A DNA stretch of 64,000 bases. Source: Alphaproteobacteria bacterium (GTDB lineage: Bacteria; Myxococcota_A; UBA796; UBA2385). The translations under genes and the position numbers were made by a program. Shown piece after piece: positions 24,616 to 32,311 of the stretch. The notes under the pieces were generated by a model. That model saw only the letters and a list, made by a program, of their open reading frames with translations, was not told the DNA's origin and searched no databases. Location: assembly GCA_020632755.1 (NCBI GenBank), contig JACKEY010000005.1:821881-885880 (forward strand), given 5' to 3'. The stretch's first letter is position 1. Every line of letters begins with the position of its first letter.

Positions 24616-26400
24616 TCACTCGACGGCAGCCTTGAGCTTCTCCATCGTCTTCTCGCCGATCCAGGGCGTCGCGGCGACCGCACCCAGGTTCGCGAAGGGC
24701 CGCCCATCCATCAACGTGGTCAGCTGCTTGCCGGTGATGCCCGTCGCACGCAGCGCGTCGGCGTCGCCGTCGTTGACCAGGGCGAGGGCCGCCGCGGCCT
24801 GGGCCGAGGAGAAGTAGACGCCGTCGGCCACCACCGTGCCGGGCGACGGCGAGGCGCCTGCGGAGGAGGCGGTCCCCGATGAGGCGGTCCCCGAGGAGGT
24901 GGACCCCGAGGAGGCGCCGCCCGACGCGCTCGCACGACGCGGCAGCGCGTCCAGCACCAGGTGGCCGGTCGCGTCCGCCTCCGACAGGTCCAGGTCGAGC
25001 CCGCCGCTGCGGTAGCCGTCCAGCCGCAGCTCGACGTGCCGGCTCGGCGCGGGCTCGTCGGCGGGCACGACGATGCGCTGCACCATCGGCGTCTCGCCGA
25101 GGAGCGCTTCGTCGAGCCACACCTGGGCGCCGCCGGGCTCGCTGCTGATGAACAGGGTCACCTCGCGTGGGGGCGGCGGCACCGGAGGCGCCTCCTCCTC
25201 CACGAGCGCCAGTGCTCCTCCGGACGCTTCGACGACCTCCACCGGCGAAGCAGCGTCTGGCTCCTCCCCTCCCCTGCCTCCGAGCCACCACAGTCCGCCC
25301 GCGCCGCCGGCGCCGGCCACGAGCAACCCGACCCCCAGCGCCGCCGCGACCTTCACCCTGCCGCCTCCGCCGGGCGCCGGCTCGACCGTCACGGTGGGCT
25401 CGAGGTCGACCTCGTCGGTGGGCACCCGCTCGAGGGCGTCGTCGGGGACCCGGGCCACGCTGCCCAGGGCCGACAGCGACGGTGCATCTTCGGGGAGCAC
25501 CGTGCGCTCGCCGTCGAAGCCGAGCATCGCCTGGATCGCGACGAGCCGCTCCAGGACGACATCCGCGTCGGCGGGACGGTCGCCAGGGGCCTTGGCCATC
25601 AGGTCGGCGACCAGGTCCTCGACCACCGGGGGCACGGCGATGCCGGGCATGCGCTCGGCCATCGGCGGATAGGGCTCGCGGCTGTGCTTGATGGCCACCG
25701 CCAGCGGGGACTCCCCGGTGTAGGGCAGCACGCCGGTGATCATCCGGTAGAGCACGACCGCCGCCGAGTACAGGTCGCTGCGGGCGTCGGCGTCGCGGCC
25801 CTCGGCCTGTTCCGGCGACACGTACTGAGGCGTGCCCATGAAGGTGCCGGCCACGGTCACGCTGCTGTCTTCGTCCTCGGCCTTGACCAGGCCGAAGTCG
25901 AACAGCTTGACGCGGTCCAGCCCGTCTTCGTCGCGGAGCAGGATGATGTTGCTGGGCTTCACGTCGCGGTGGACCATGCCGCGGCGGTGGGCGGCCCGCA
26001 GCCCGCGGACCAGCTGCTCGAACACCCGCAGGGCCCGCGGCAGCGGCAGGGCGCCGTCGCGCAGCACCGAGCGCAGCGTGCGACCGCGCAGGTGCTCCAT
26101 GACCAGGTAGCAGTCGCCGGCGTCGGTCCGGCCGTAGTCGTGCACCGTCACCACGTTGGGGTGCTGCAGCCGCCCGGCGAGCGCGGCTTCGCGCAAGAAG
26201 CGGGACTGGAAGTCGTGCTCGCCGTCGGCGTCGAGGTGGCTGTGCAGGACCTTGACCGCGACCTCGCGGCCCATCGGCTCCTGGATCGCCCGGTAGACGC
26301 GGCCCGCCCCGCCCGACCCGATCACGTCGAGCAGGCGGTAGCGCCCGCCCAGCAGGCTGCCCAGCCGGGGATCCCCGCCACCGGGGCGCACCTCGCTCAT
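24616..26400 (-). CDS. Ser/Thr protein kinase with extracytoplasmic PEGA and helix-hairpin-helix tail
   Basis: 594 residues. Kinase domain 20-290 is complete: glycine loop GSGGAGRV (28-35), K50, E71, HRDVKPSN (144-151), DFG 168-170, SPEQ. After an acidic linker, a membrane helix (about 347-370) is followed by a PEGA-like domain (TLFISSEPGGAQVWLDE...), where the motif is EPGGA. Then comes a Ser/Gly/Thr linker built of repeated SSGTAS units and a C-terminal roughly 60-residue segment with ATGITGKQLTTLMDGRPF and LGAVAATPWIGEKTMEKL, resembling a ComEA-like helix-hairpin-helix. The start is 13 bp after the glycosyltransferase stop, suggesting co-transcription. Confidence 0.88.
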   Translation of the reverse strand: MSEVRPGGGDPRLGSLLGGRYRLLDVIGSGGAGRVYRAIQEPMGREVAVKVLHSHLDADGEHDFQSRFLREAALAGRLQHPNVVTVHDYGRTDAGDCYLVMEHLRGRTLRSVLRDGALPLPRALRVFEQLVRGLRAAHRRGMVHRDVKPSNIILLRDEDGLDRVKLFDFGLVKAEDEDSSVTVAGTFMGTPQYVSPEQAEGRDADARSDLYSAAVVLYRMITGVLPYTGESPLAVAIKHSREPYPPMAERMPGIAVPPVVEDLVADLMAKAPGDRPADADVVLERLVAIQAMLGFDGERTVLPEDAPSLSALGSVARVPDDALERVPTDEVDLEPTVTVEPAPGGGGRVKVAAALGVGLLVAGAGGAGGLWWLGGRGGEEPDAASPVEVVEASGGALALVEEEAPPVPPPPREVTLFISSEPGGAQVWLDEALLGETPMVQRIVVPADEPAPSRHVELRLDGYRSGGLDLDLSEADATGHLVLDALPRRASASGGASSGSTSSGTASSGTASSAGASPSPGTVVADGVYFSSAQAAAALALVNDGDADALRATGITGKQLTTLMDGRPFANLGAVAATPWIGEKTMEKLKAAVE

Positions 26401-26413
26401 CGGGCCACCTCGC

Positions 26414-27115
26414 TCATCGGGTCACCGCGCCGGGCTGCGGCGCCCGCCCGGCGGCCTGCAGGGTGCGGCGCACGCTGACCGCGAAGTTGCGGACGCCGGC
26501 CAGGCCGTCGTGCATCGAGCGGCCGTCGTCGCGCAGGGCCATCTCGACCGCGAGCTCGCGGGGTTCCAGCCCGGCGCGGACGGCCATCACGCGCACGTTG
26601 GCGTCCGCACAGTCGGGCGGCAGCTCCTGGACGAACAGCTCCAGCGCGCGCCGATCGAAGGCCCAGTAGCCGCTGGTCACGTCGTGCAGGGCGCGACCGG
26701 TGAGCCGCCCCACCAGCACGGCCAGGGCGCGGTTGCCGACCCGTCGGGACCAGGGCCCGCCGCTGGCTGTGCCCTGGCGGCTGCCGATGACCAGGTGGCA
26801 GCGGTCGTCGAGCAGGGCGAGCAGCCGCGGCGCATCGGCGGGCGGGTGCTGGCCGTCGGCGTCGAGCTGGACGACCCGCTGCACGGCAGTGCCCAGCAGG
26901 TGCTCGTGCCCGGCGCGCAGGGCGCCGGCATAGCCCCGGCCGCCCTGGGGTACGACGACGGCGCCGGCCTGACGCGCGGTGACCGCGGTGTCGTCGCGGC
27001 TGCCGCCGTCCACGACGACCACCACGACACCGGGGAGCGCGGCGCGCACGCCGGCGATGGTGGCTCCGATCCGGGGCCCCTCGTCTCGCGCCGGGATGAG
27101 CACGGCCGTGTGCAC
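26414..27115 (-). CDS. Family 2 glycosyltransferase
   Basis: 233 residues from GTG at 27115, chosen because TACGGT stands exactly 6 nt upstream and the protein then begins directly at the fold (MHTAVLIPARDEGPRIG). GT-A features: VVVVDGGSRDDT, the nucleotide-sugar DxD as QLDADGQHPP, and SGYWAFDRRALE later. It resembles dolichol-phosphate-mannose-synthase-like bacterial GT2 enzymes without the C-terminal membrane part, so it is cytoplasmic or peripheral. Donor and acceptor are unknown. The divergent GT87-like membrane protein may use its lipid-linked sugar product; this is inference. Confidence 0.85.
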   Translation of the reverse strand: MHTAVLIPARDEGPRIGATIAGVRAALPGVVVVVVDGGSRDDTAVTARQAGAVVVPQGGRGYAGALRAGHEHLLGTAVQRVVQLDADGQHPPADAPRLLALLDDRCHLVIGSRQGTASGGPWSRRVGNRALAVLVGRLTGRALHDVTSGYWAFDRRALELFVQELPPDCADANVRVMAVRAGLEPRELAVEMALRDDGRSMHDGLAGVRNFAVSVRRTLQAAGRAPQPGAVTR

Positions 27116-27121
27116 GGACGC

Positions 27122-27127
27122 ACCGTA
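27122..27127 (-). promoter_or_regulatory. -10-like TACGGT, 6 nt before the GT2 start
   Basis: TACGGT, six bases, GTG. There is no ribosome-binding site in the gap. Fits the window-wide TANNNT-N6-start pattern expected for leaderless mRNAs. Confidence 0.5.
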
Positions 27128-27164
27128 GCGCGCCCCCACCAGCGCCGACGCCCCCGTCACGCCC

Positions 27165-27193
27165 TTGACACGCGGTGTTCCAGCCGGCATCGG
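27165..27193 (+). promoter_or_regulatory. Promoter of the GT87-like gene
   Basis: A consensus -35 TTGACA (27165-27170) is followed after exactly 17 bp by CATCGG (27188-27193), which ends 6 nt before the GTG at 27200. The -35 is the best match to consensus in the window; the -10 is poor. The geometry predicts a leaderless transcript. Confidence 0.45.
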
Positions 27194-27199
27194 TTCGGG

Positions 27200-28450
27200 G
27201 TGCCGCCACGGTCCTCCCGCTCCGAGACGCCGGTCCTGATCGCCTGGGCCCTGCTGCTGCTGTGGCTCGTCGTAGTGCGCGTGCTGCCGTCGCTGGATGC
27301 CGGCGGCACGAGCTTCCCCGTCTACTGGCTGGTCGGCCGGGAGATCCTGGCCGGCACACCGATCGAGCAGCTGTACGACCACGCCTGGGTCGCGGAGCAG
27401 CTGGCCCGCCACGGCTTCTCGCCCGACCGCATGCTGGGGCCGCCCACGATGGGCTTCCCCGTGCTGCCGGTCGCGTGGCTGCCCTACGCCCAGGCCCGCG
27501 CCGCCTGGCTGTTCGGCACGGCCGGCGCCACCGTGCTGGCCCTGTGGCTCTGCGCCCGCTCGCTGCCGCCGTGGCTCGGACTGGCCCTCGGCGCGGCCTT
27601 CGTCGTCGGTCGACCGACCGCCGCCGGCTTCGAGGTCGGCCAGCTCTACCCCTTGTTCCTGCTGCTGCATGTCCTGGCCGGCCGGGGCTGGGCGGCAGAC
27701 CGACCCGCCGCCTTCGGCATCCCGACCGCTCTCCAGGTGCTCTGCCGGGGCTGGTACGGCCTGCCCCAGGCCGTGGGGGCCCTGCTGGCCGGTCGCCCCC
27801 GGCTGGCCGTCGCAGCCGGCGGCGTCACCCTGCTGGGCATCGTGGCGAGCCTGCCGGTGGTCGGTGCCGACGCCTGGCGGCACTTCCTCACCGTCGGCCT
27901 GCACGACGCCGGCGCCGCCGACACGGCATTGGTCACGGCCTACCAGACCCTGCGCAGCGTCGCCCTGCGCCTGACCACCCAGGTGCTCCCCCACGCCCCC
28001 GACCCGGCGCTGCCGGGCCTGGGCCCCTGGCCGTGGCTGCTGGCCGCTGGCACCGTCCTGGCCGTCACGGTCTGGGCGGGCCGCCGGCAACCGCCGGGCA
28101 GCGGGTCGCGCGGCTTCGCGCTGTGGACGGCCGCTTCCCTGCTGCTCGCCCCGGTGGCCGAGGACTACCACATGCTCCTGGCCGCGATCCCCGCCGCGGC
28201 GGTGGCCGCGGAGCGACGGGACCGCTGGCTGCTCCTGCCCGCCCTGCTCCTGCTGCTGCCGGCGTGGGACTTCACGACCCCCGAGCTGTGGGGCGGCTGG
28301 CGCTCGCTGGCGGCCTACCCGCGCGTCTGGGGCGTGCTGGTGCTCTGGCTCGGCCTGCTGCGGCCCTCCCCGACGCCGGCCGCCCCGACGCCCGCCCGCT
28401 CAGAAGATGGTCTCGACGCCCAGCGACAGGCGCCCGACCGGGGCCGCTGA
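27200..28450 (+). CDS. DUF2029/GT87-like polytopic membrane protein
   Basis: 416 residues from GTG at 27200. About nine to ten hydrophobic helices, beginning with TPVLIAWALLLLWLVVVRVL, and a first periplasmic loop with FPVYWLVGREILAG and IEQLYD as in GT87 mannosyltransferase-like (DUF2029) proteins, whose catalytic Asp lies in that loop. These use polyprenyl-phosphate sugars. The family is inferred from helix pattern and loop motifs, so substrate is unknown. It is divergent from a GT2 enzyme. Its last 51 bp overlap the end of the convergent caspase gene. Confidence 0.65.
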   Translation: MPPRSSRSETPVLIAWALLLLWLVVVRVLPSLDAGGTSFPVYWLVGREILAGTPIEQLYDHAWVAEQLARHGFSPDRMLGPPTMGFPVLPVAWLPYAQARAAWLFGTAGATVLALWLCARSLPPWLGLALGAAFVVGRPTAAGFEVGQLYPLFLLLHVLAGRGWAADRPAAFGIPTALQVLCRGWYGLPQAVGALLAGRPRLAVAAGGVTLLGIVASLPVVGADAWRHFLTVGLHDAGAADTALVTAYQTLRSVALRLTTQVLPHAPDPALPGLGPWPWLLAAGTVLAVTVWAGRRQPPGSGSRGFALWTAASLLLAPVAEDYHMLLAAIPAAAVAAERRDRWLLLPALLLLLPAWDFTTPELWGGWRSLAAYPRVWGVLVLWLGLLRPSPTPAAPTPARSEDGLDAQRQAPDRGR

Positions 28451-30064
28451 GGCCGCGACGCCGCCGAGCTGCACGACGGCATCGCCCTCGATCACGATGG
28501 ACAGGGGCTCCAGCCAGTAGGGCAGCAGCTCCACCCCCAGCCCGCCCGTGGCGACCCAGGGGCCCGCCAGCGGCGAGACCCGCCAGGTGGTGCCTCCGGC
28601 GTCCTGCTGGAAGGCTCCGCCCCAGGTGCCGCCGCCGACCTTCAGGAACGGGGCGAGCGGTCCCATCCAGACCAGCCGGTCCTCGACCTCGATGCCCAGC
28701 CGCCCGAGCGGCCGCGCGACCACCACGTCCCCGTCGCCGGGTACGCCGCCGCCGGTCTGCAGCCACGACAGCCGCAGGTTCGGGTTGAACCACCACCGTT
28801 CGCGCAGGCCGGCCACCAGCTGCACGCCCCCACCGAAGCCGGTGCCGAGCGCGACCCCGCTCGTCGACGACTGCGGCCGCGCCCGGCCGTACAGCCCCAC
28901 ACCGTGCAGCCCGACGACCCCGTAGGGGCGGAAGGGCATGCGATAGGGCCGATCGACGGCGTCGGTGCTCCAGGAGCCCTGCAGCGCCCCCAGGGTGCCG
29001 GCGTATGCCCCGTCGTCGACGATGTGCGCGTCGTCGGCGATGTACGCGTCGTCGGCGATGTACGCCTCGGAGGCGACGTACGTGTCCTCGGACGGCACGG
29101 TGCCCAGGCCGCCGAAGCCCCCGAAACCCCCGAAGGCCCCGACGACGCCACCATCGATCCCGCCGACCTCGCCGCCGGCGACGCCGCCGTCGCCCGACGC
29201 CAGCAGCCCCAGCAGCCCGCCGACCGCGATGGGCTCGGCATCCGGCCGCTGGCGCACGGCCAGCACCAGGTCGGGCTCGTAGTCGCCCTTGGCCTCGGGC
29301 GTCTGGTCGTAGCGCGTGAGCTCCATGACCCGGCCCTGCACGTAGGTCGACAGCTCGGCCAGGGTGACGCGGGCGTCCCCGTCCAGGTCCCCGGCGCCGC
29401 GCAGCCCGTCGCTCAGCGCACAGGTGAAGGCGCCGCCGCCGTCGCAGTAGTCCCAGCTCTCGAAGCTCTGCTGCCGCACCAGGCTGCTGGCCAGGTTGAA
29501 CACCCCGCCCTCGCTGCGGTCCAGGCTGTGGATCACCTCCTGGAAGGCGGCATCACGGGACATCGTGCGCTCGCCCCGCAGCGTGCCGACGCTGCCGGAG
29601 TGACAGGCATCCGTGAACAGCAGCACGTGCCGCGCCTTGCTCTCCTGGATCCAGCCTTCCAGGTCGCCGACCCGCAGTCCCGTCTCGGCGATGGTCGCCG
29701 ACGTCGTGTCGTGGGCGAACAGGTAGCCCTGGCCGTCCTCGATGTCGCCGTGGCCCGAGAAGTAGATCACCACGACGTCGTCGTCGTCCGCGCCCAGCAG
29801 CGCGTCCTTCAGCGCGGCGCGAACCGCCTCGATTCCGGCTTGCTCGTCGGCGAGCAGGGTCAGGTCGTCGAGGGAGAAGGCGCCCGCGCTGCCGGCGACC
29901 AGCGCCGCACGGAAGTGCTCGGCGTCGCTGCGCGCGAACCGCAGCGGCGGCACGCTCGGGTCGGCGAACACGTCGACGCCCACCACGACGCCGCGCACCT
30001 CGGGGCCCTCGTCCGCCTGGGCGGCAAGCGAGGTCCACAGCAGCAGGGGGAGGAGCGAGGGCAT
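28400..30064 (-). CDS. Exported caspase-family (C14) protein fused to a probable beta-barrel
   Basis: 554 residues. Signal peptide to about residue 17. Caspase fold 22-265: GVDVFADPSVPPLRFARSD, catalytic His105 in YFSGHGD and Cys154 in TDACHSGS, then GGGAFTCALSDGL and an Asp-rich DLDGDARVTLAEL. Residues 270-350 are low complexity (GGFGGFGGFGG; repeated AYIADD). Residues about 370-554 show alternating amphipathic strands ending in GRLSLGVETIF, with a terminal Phe as in outer-membrane barrels. Bacterial caspase homologues are usually cytoplasmic and coupled to other effector domains, so secretion with a barrel is unusual. Substrate unknown. Confidence 0.82.
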   Translation of the reverse strand: MPSLLPLLLWTSLAAQADEGPEVRGVVVGVDVFADPSVPPLRFARSDAEHFRAALVAGSAGAFSLDDLTLLADEQAGIEAVRAALKDALLGADDDDVVVIYFSGHGDIEDGQGYLFAHDTTSATIAETGLRVGDLEGWIQESKARHVLLFTDACHSGSVGTLRGERTMSRDAAFQEVIHSLDRSEGGVFNLASSLVRQQSFESWDYCDGGGAFTCALSDGLRGAGDLDGDARVTLAELSTYVQGRVMELTRYDQTPEAKGDYEPDLVLAVRQRPDAEPIAVGGLLGLLASGDGGVAGGEVGGIDGGVVGAFGGFGGFGGLGTVPSEDTYVASEAYIADDAYIADDAHIVDDGAYAGTLGALQGSWSTDAVDRPYRMPFRPYGVVGLHGVGLYGRARPQSSTSGVALGTGFGGGVQLVAGLRERWWFNPNLRLSWLQTGGGVPGDGDVVVARPLGRLGIEVEDRLVWMGPLAPFLKVGGGTWGGAFQQDAGGTTWRVSPLAGPWVATGGLGVELLPYWLEPLSIVIEGDAVVQLGGVAASAAPVGRLSLGVETIF

Positions 30065-30134
30065 CGGATCTCCGGGGAGGGGCGGTGCAACGCCGAAGGC
30101 CCGCCGCAGCTTTCACCAGGGAGGGCCGCCCGGC

Positions 30135-30710
30135 CTATCCCTCCCACTCCCGCAGCCCGAGGGTCCAGACGAGCTTCGCTTCCTGCGCGTCGGCGGCGGC
30201 GACGAAGTTGACCTTCACGTAGTCGCGCTCGGCCATGGTCGGGGTCGAGCCGTCGTCCTCGCGCAGGCCGTGGCGGGCGCAGACGTCATGGAAGCCCAGG
30301 TCGTCGGGGTAGGCGTAGATGACGCCGAGCTCGTCGAGCACCAGCTGCTCGTCGGTGCCGGCCCCCTTGATCCACAGCTGGTGGCGGCCGTCGGCGTAGA
30401 CCAGCTCCTGCAGGTCGCGCAGGGTGCCGAGCAGCTGGGCCGGCTCGACCTCGACGCCGACGAGCTGCACGGGCTTGGGCAGCTGGCCCTTCTGGCGGTC
30501 GGTCAGCTGCACGTAGAGCACCTTGAGCGGGCCCTGCAGCACCGCCGCCAGGTCCTGGTGCACGGCGGCCAGCTTGTCGGGGCCGACCGAGATGCGCACG
30601 CGGGTGAAGCCCCCCGGCACGACCTGGCGGGCGTAGAGGTCGGGAGGGGTGAAGCCATCGGGAGAGCCGTCCTGGCGGACGCTCTGTGCCTTGGGAGGAT
30701 GGGTGCTCAT
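30135..30710 (-). CDS. Conserved-looking hypothetical protein
   Basis: 191 residues from ATG at 30710. No signal peptide or membrane helix; a cytoplasmic alpha/beta protein with GPLKVLYVQLTDRQKGQLPK, YADGRHQLWIKGAGT and VLDELGVIYAYPDDLGFHD. The mixture suggests a small immunity- or SMI1/KNR4-like scaffold, but I cannot assign a family. It is divergent from the dihydrouridine synthase, with only 60 bp between starts. On its strand a TAGCCC hexamer lies 7 nt upstream of the ATG, close to the leaderless pattern. Confidence 0.6.
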   Translation of the reverse strand: MSTHPPKAQSVRQDGSPDGFTPPDLYARQVVPGGFTRVRISVGPDKLAAVHQDLAAVLQGPLKVLYVQLTDRQKGQLPKPVQLVGVEVEPAQLLGTLRDLQELVYADGRHQLWIKGAGTDEQLVLDELGVIYAYPDDLGFHDVCARHGLREDDGSTPTMAERDYVKVNFVAAADAQEAKLVWTLGLREWEG

Positions 30711-30770
30711 GGCCGGCGGGCTAACCCGCCCGGCCGTGACAGCGCGTCGAGGCAGGCTTAGGTCGGGCCC

Positions 30771-31808
30771 ATGCACGCAAACACCCGGCTCGGCCCTCGC
30801 CATCTGCCCGTGTCGTACACGGTGCGCGACGTCGAGGTCTGCCCGGCGGTGGTCCTGGCCCCGATGGAAGGCGTGACCGACCTGGCCTTCCGGCGCCTGG
30901 TGCGCTCGATCGGCGGCACCGGCATGACCTGGACCGAGTTCATCCCCAGCGCCGGACTGTCCCGCGGCGAAGAGCGCTGGGTCCAGATGGCCGAGTTCGA
31001 CGACGACGAGTGGCCGGTCGCCGTGCAGATCTACGGCAACGAGCCGGCGCTGCTGGCCGAAGCCGCGCGCTTCGTCCAGGACCTGGGCCCGACCCTGGTC
31101 GACATCAACATGGGCTGTCCCAGCAAGAAGGTCTGCAAGAACAGCGGCGGGTCCGCCCTGATGAAGGAGCCCGACCTGGTGCGGCGCATCGTGGCCGAGG
31201 TGCGGGCGGCGGTGCAGCTGCCGCTGACCGTGAAGATGCGCTCGGGCTTCGACGCCGGCCAGCGCAACGCCCCCGAGATCGCCCGGATCTGCCAGGAAGA
31301 AGGCGCCGAAGCCATCACCATCCACTGGCGCACCCGCGAGGACCGCTACAGCGGCGAGCGGGCGGTGGACAAGATCGCCGAGACCGTGGATCGGCTCTCG
31401 GTGCCCGTCATCGGCAACGGCGACGTCGTCGACGTGGCCTCGGCCGAGGCGATGCTGCGCGAGACCGGCTGCGACGGCCTGATGGTCGGCCGCGGCGCGA
31501 TGAAGGACCCCTGGGTCTTCCAGAAGATCGGCGCCTGGCTGCGGGCCGAGCCGCCCGTCGTGGTGACCCCCGCCGACCGCCGCGCCGCCCTCCTGGGCTA
31601 CCTGGAGCGCTGCCGGCGGCAGTTCGCCCGGGACCAGGGCCGCCGCAGCAACCCCGAACAAGCCGCCCTCGGTCGCTTCAAGCAGCTGTCCAAGCACTTC
31701 CTGGACGACGACGACGTGCGCACCGCCGTGCTGCGCAGCCAGACCGTGGACCAGGCCGTCGCGCACGTGCAGCGCCACTTCGACGCCCTGGAAGAACGCG
31801 CTGCCTAG
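30771..31808 (+). CDS. dusB: tRNA-dihydrouridine synthase (Dus family)
   Basis: 345 residues. FMN-dependent reduction of uridine in the tRNA D-loop. Seen: VVLAPMEGVTDLAFR at the start of the TIM barrel, the catalytic-Cys block DINMGCPSKKV (Cys116), VKMRSGFD, ITIHWRTR, VIGNGDV and GLMVGRGAMKDPW (FMN phosphate site), then the C-terminal helical domain. The DusB assignment among Dus subtypes is by the NMGCPxKKV motif and is less certain than the family. A TAGGTC lies 6 nt before the ATG. The stop TAG shares the palindrome CTAG with the stop of the convergent GNAT gene. Confidence 0.9.
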   Translation: MHANTRLGPRHLPVSYTVRDVEVCPAVVLAPMEGVTDLAFRRLVRSIGGTGMTWTEFIPSAGLSRGEERWVQMAEFDDDEWPVAVQIYGNEPALLAEAARFVQDLGPTLVDINMGCPSKKVCKNSGGSALMKEPDLVRRIVAEVRAAVQLPLTVKMRSGFDAGQRNAPEIARICQEEGAEAITIHWRTREDRYSGERAVDKIAETVDRLSVPVIGNGDVVDVASAEAMLRETGCDGLMVGRGAMKDPWVFQKIGAWLRAEPPVVVTPADRRAALLGYLERCRRQFARDQGRRSNPEQAALGRFKQLSKHFLDDDDVRTAVLRSQTVDQAVAHVQRHFDALEERAA

Positions 31809-32311
31809 CAGCTGGCCGCGAAGTCCTTGCTCATCCAGCGGTGCGGGATGCCGGCGTCCATGAATGGCTCGCCGATCACCCGGTAGCCGAGCTTCTCGTA
31901 GAAGCCCACGGCGCTCTCCTGGCTGCCGAGCTTGACGGACACCAGCCCGCGGCGCCGGGCGTCTTCTTCGAGCGCCTCCATCAGCGCGACGCCGACGCCG
32001 CGCCCGCGGAACCCGGCGAGCACCGCGACGCGCTCGGCCTTGGCGACGGGCTCGCCGCCGACGCCTTCGACCGTGCGCACCCGGCAGGTGCCGACCGCGG
32101 TCCAGCCGTCGTCGATGTAGCCGCTCTGGTCGGTCCGCCACTCGGCCAGGAAGTGGAAGGCCTCGGCGTCGCGGCCGTCGATCTCCTCGTCGAGGGGAAC
32201 CTGCTGCTCCTCGATGAACACGACGCGCCGGATCTCGTGGCAGCGGTCGAGCTCGGCCGGAGTGACGCGCCGGACGCGCAGGTCTCCCATGTCGACGTCA
32301 GTCCTGGGCAT
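31805..32311 (-). CDS. GNAT family N-acetyltransferase
   Basis: 168 residues. ATG at 32311 has AGGAGG eight nt upstream, so it is preferred although it overlaps the carboxylase alpha gene by 14 bp; the alternative ATG at 32290 lacks this. Acetyl-CoA-binding motif A reads ERVAVLAGFRGRGVGVALME (R-G-x-G-x-G), followed by GLVSVKLGSQESAVGFYEKLGY, the motif B region with the usual FYEKLGY. It resembles ElaA/YjcF-type GNATs. Last gene of the CBS/carboxylase operon; it converges on dusB with a 4-bp overlap of stops. Confidence 0.88.
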   Translation of the reverse strand: MPRTDVDMGDLRVRRVTPAELDRCHEIRRVVFIEEQQVPLDEEIDGRDAEAFHFLAEWRTDQSGYIDDGWTAVGTCRVRTVEGVGGEPVAKAERVAVLAGFRGRGVGVALMEALEEDARRRGLVSVKLGSQESAVGFYEKLGYRVIGEPFMDAGIPHRWMSKDFAASC

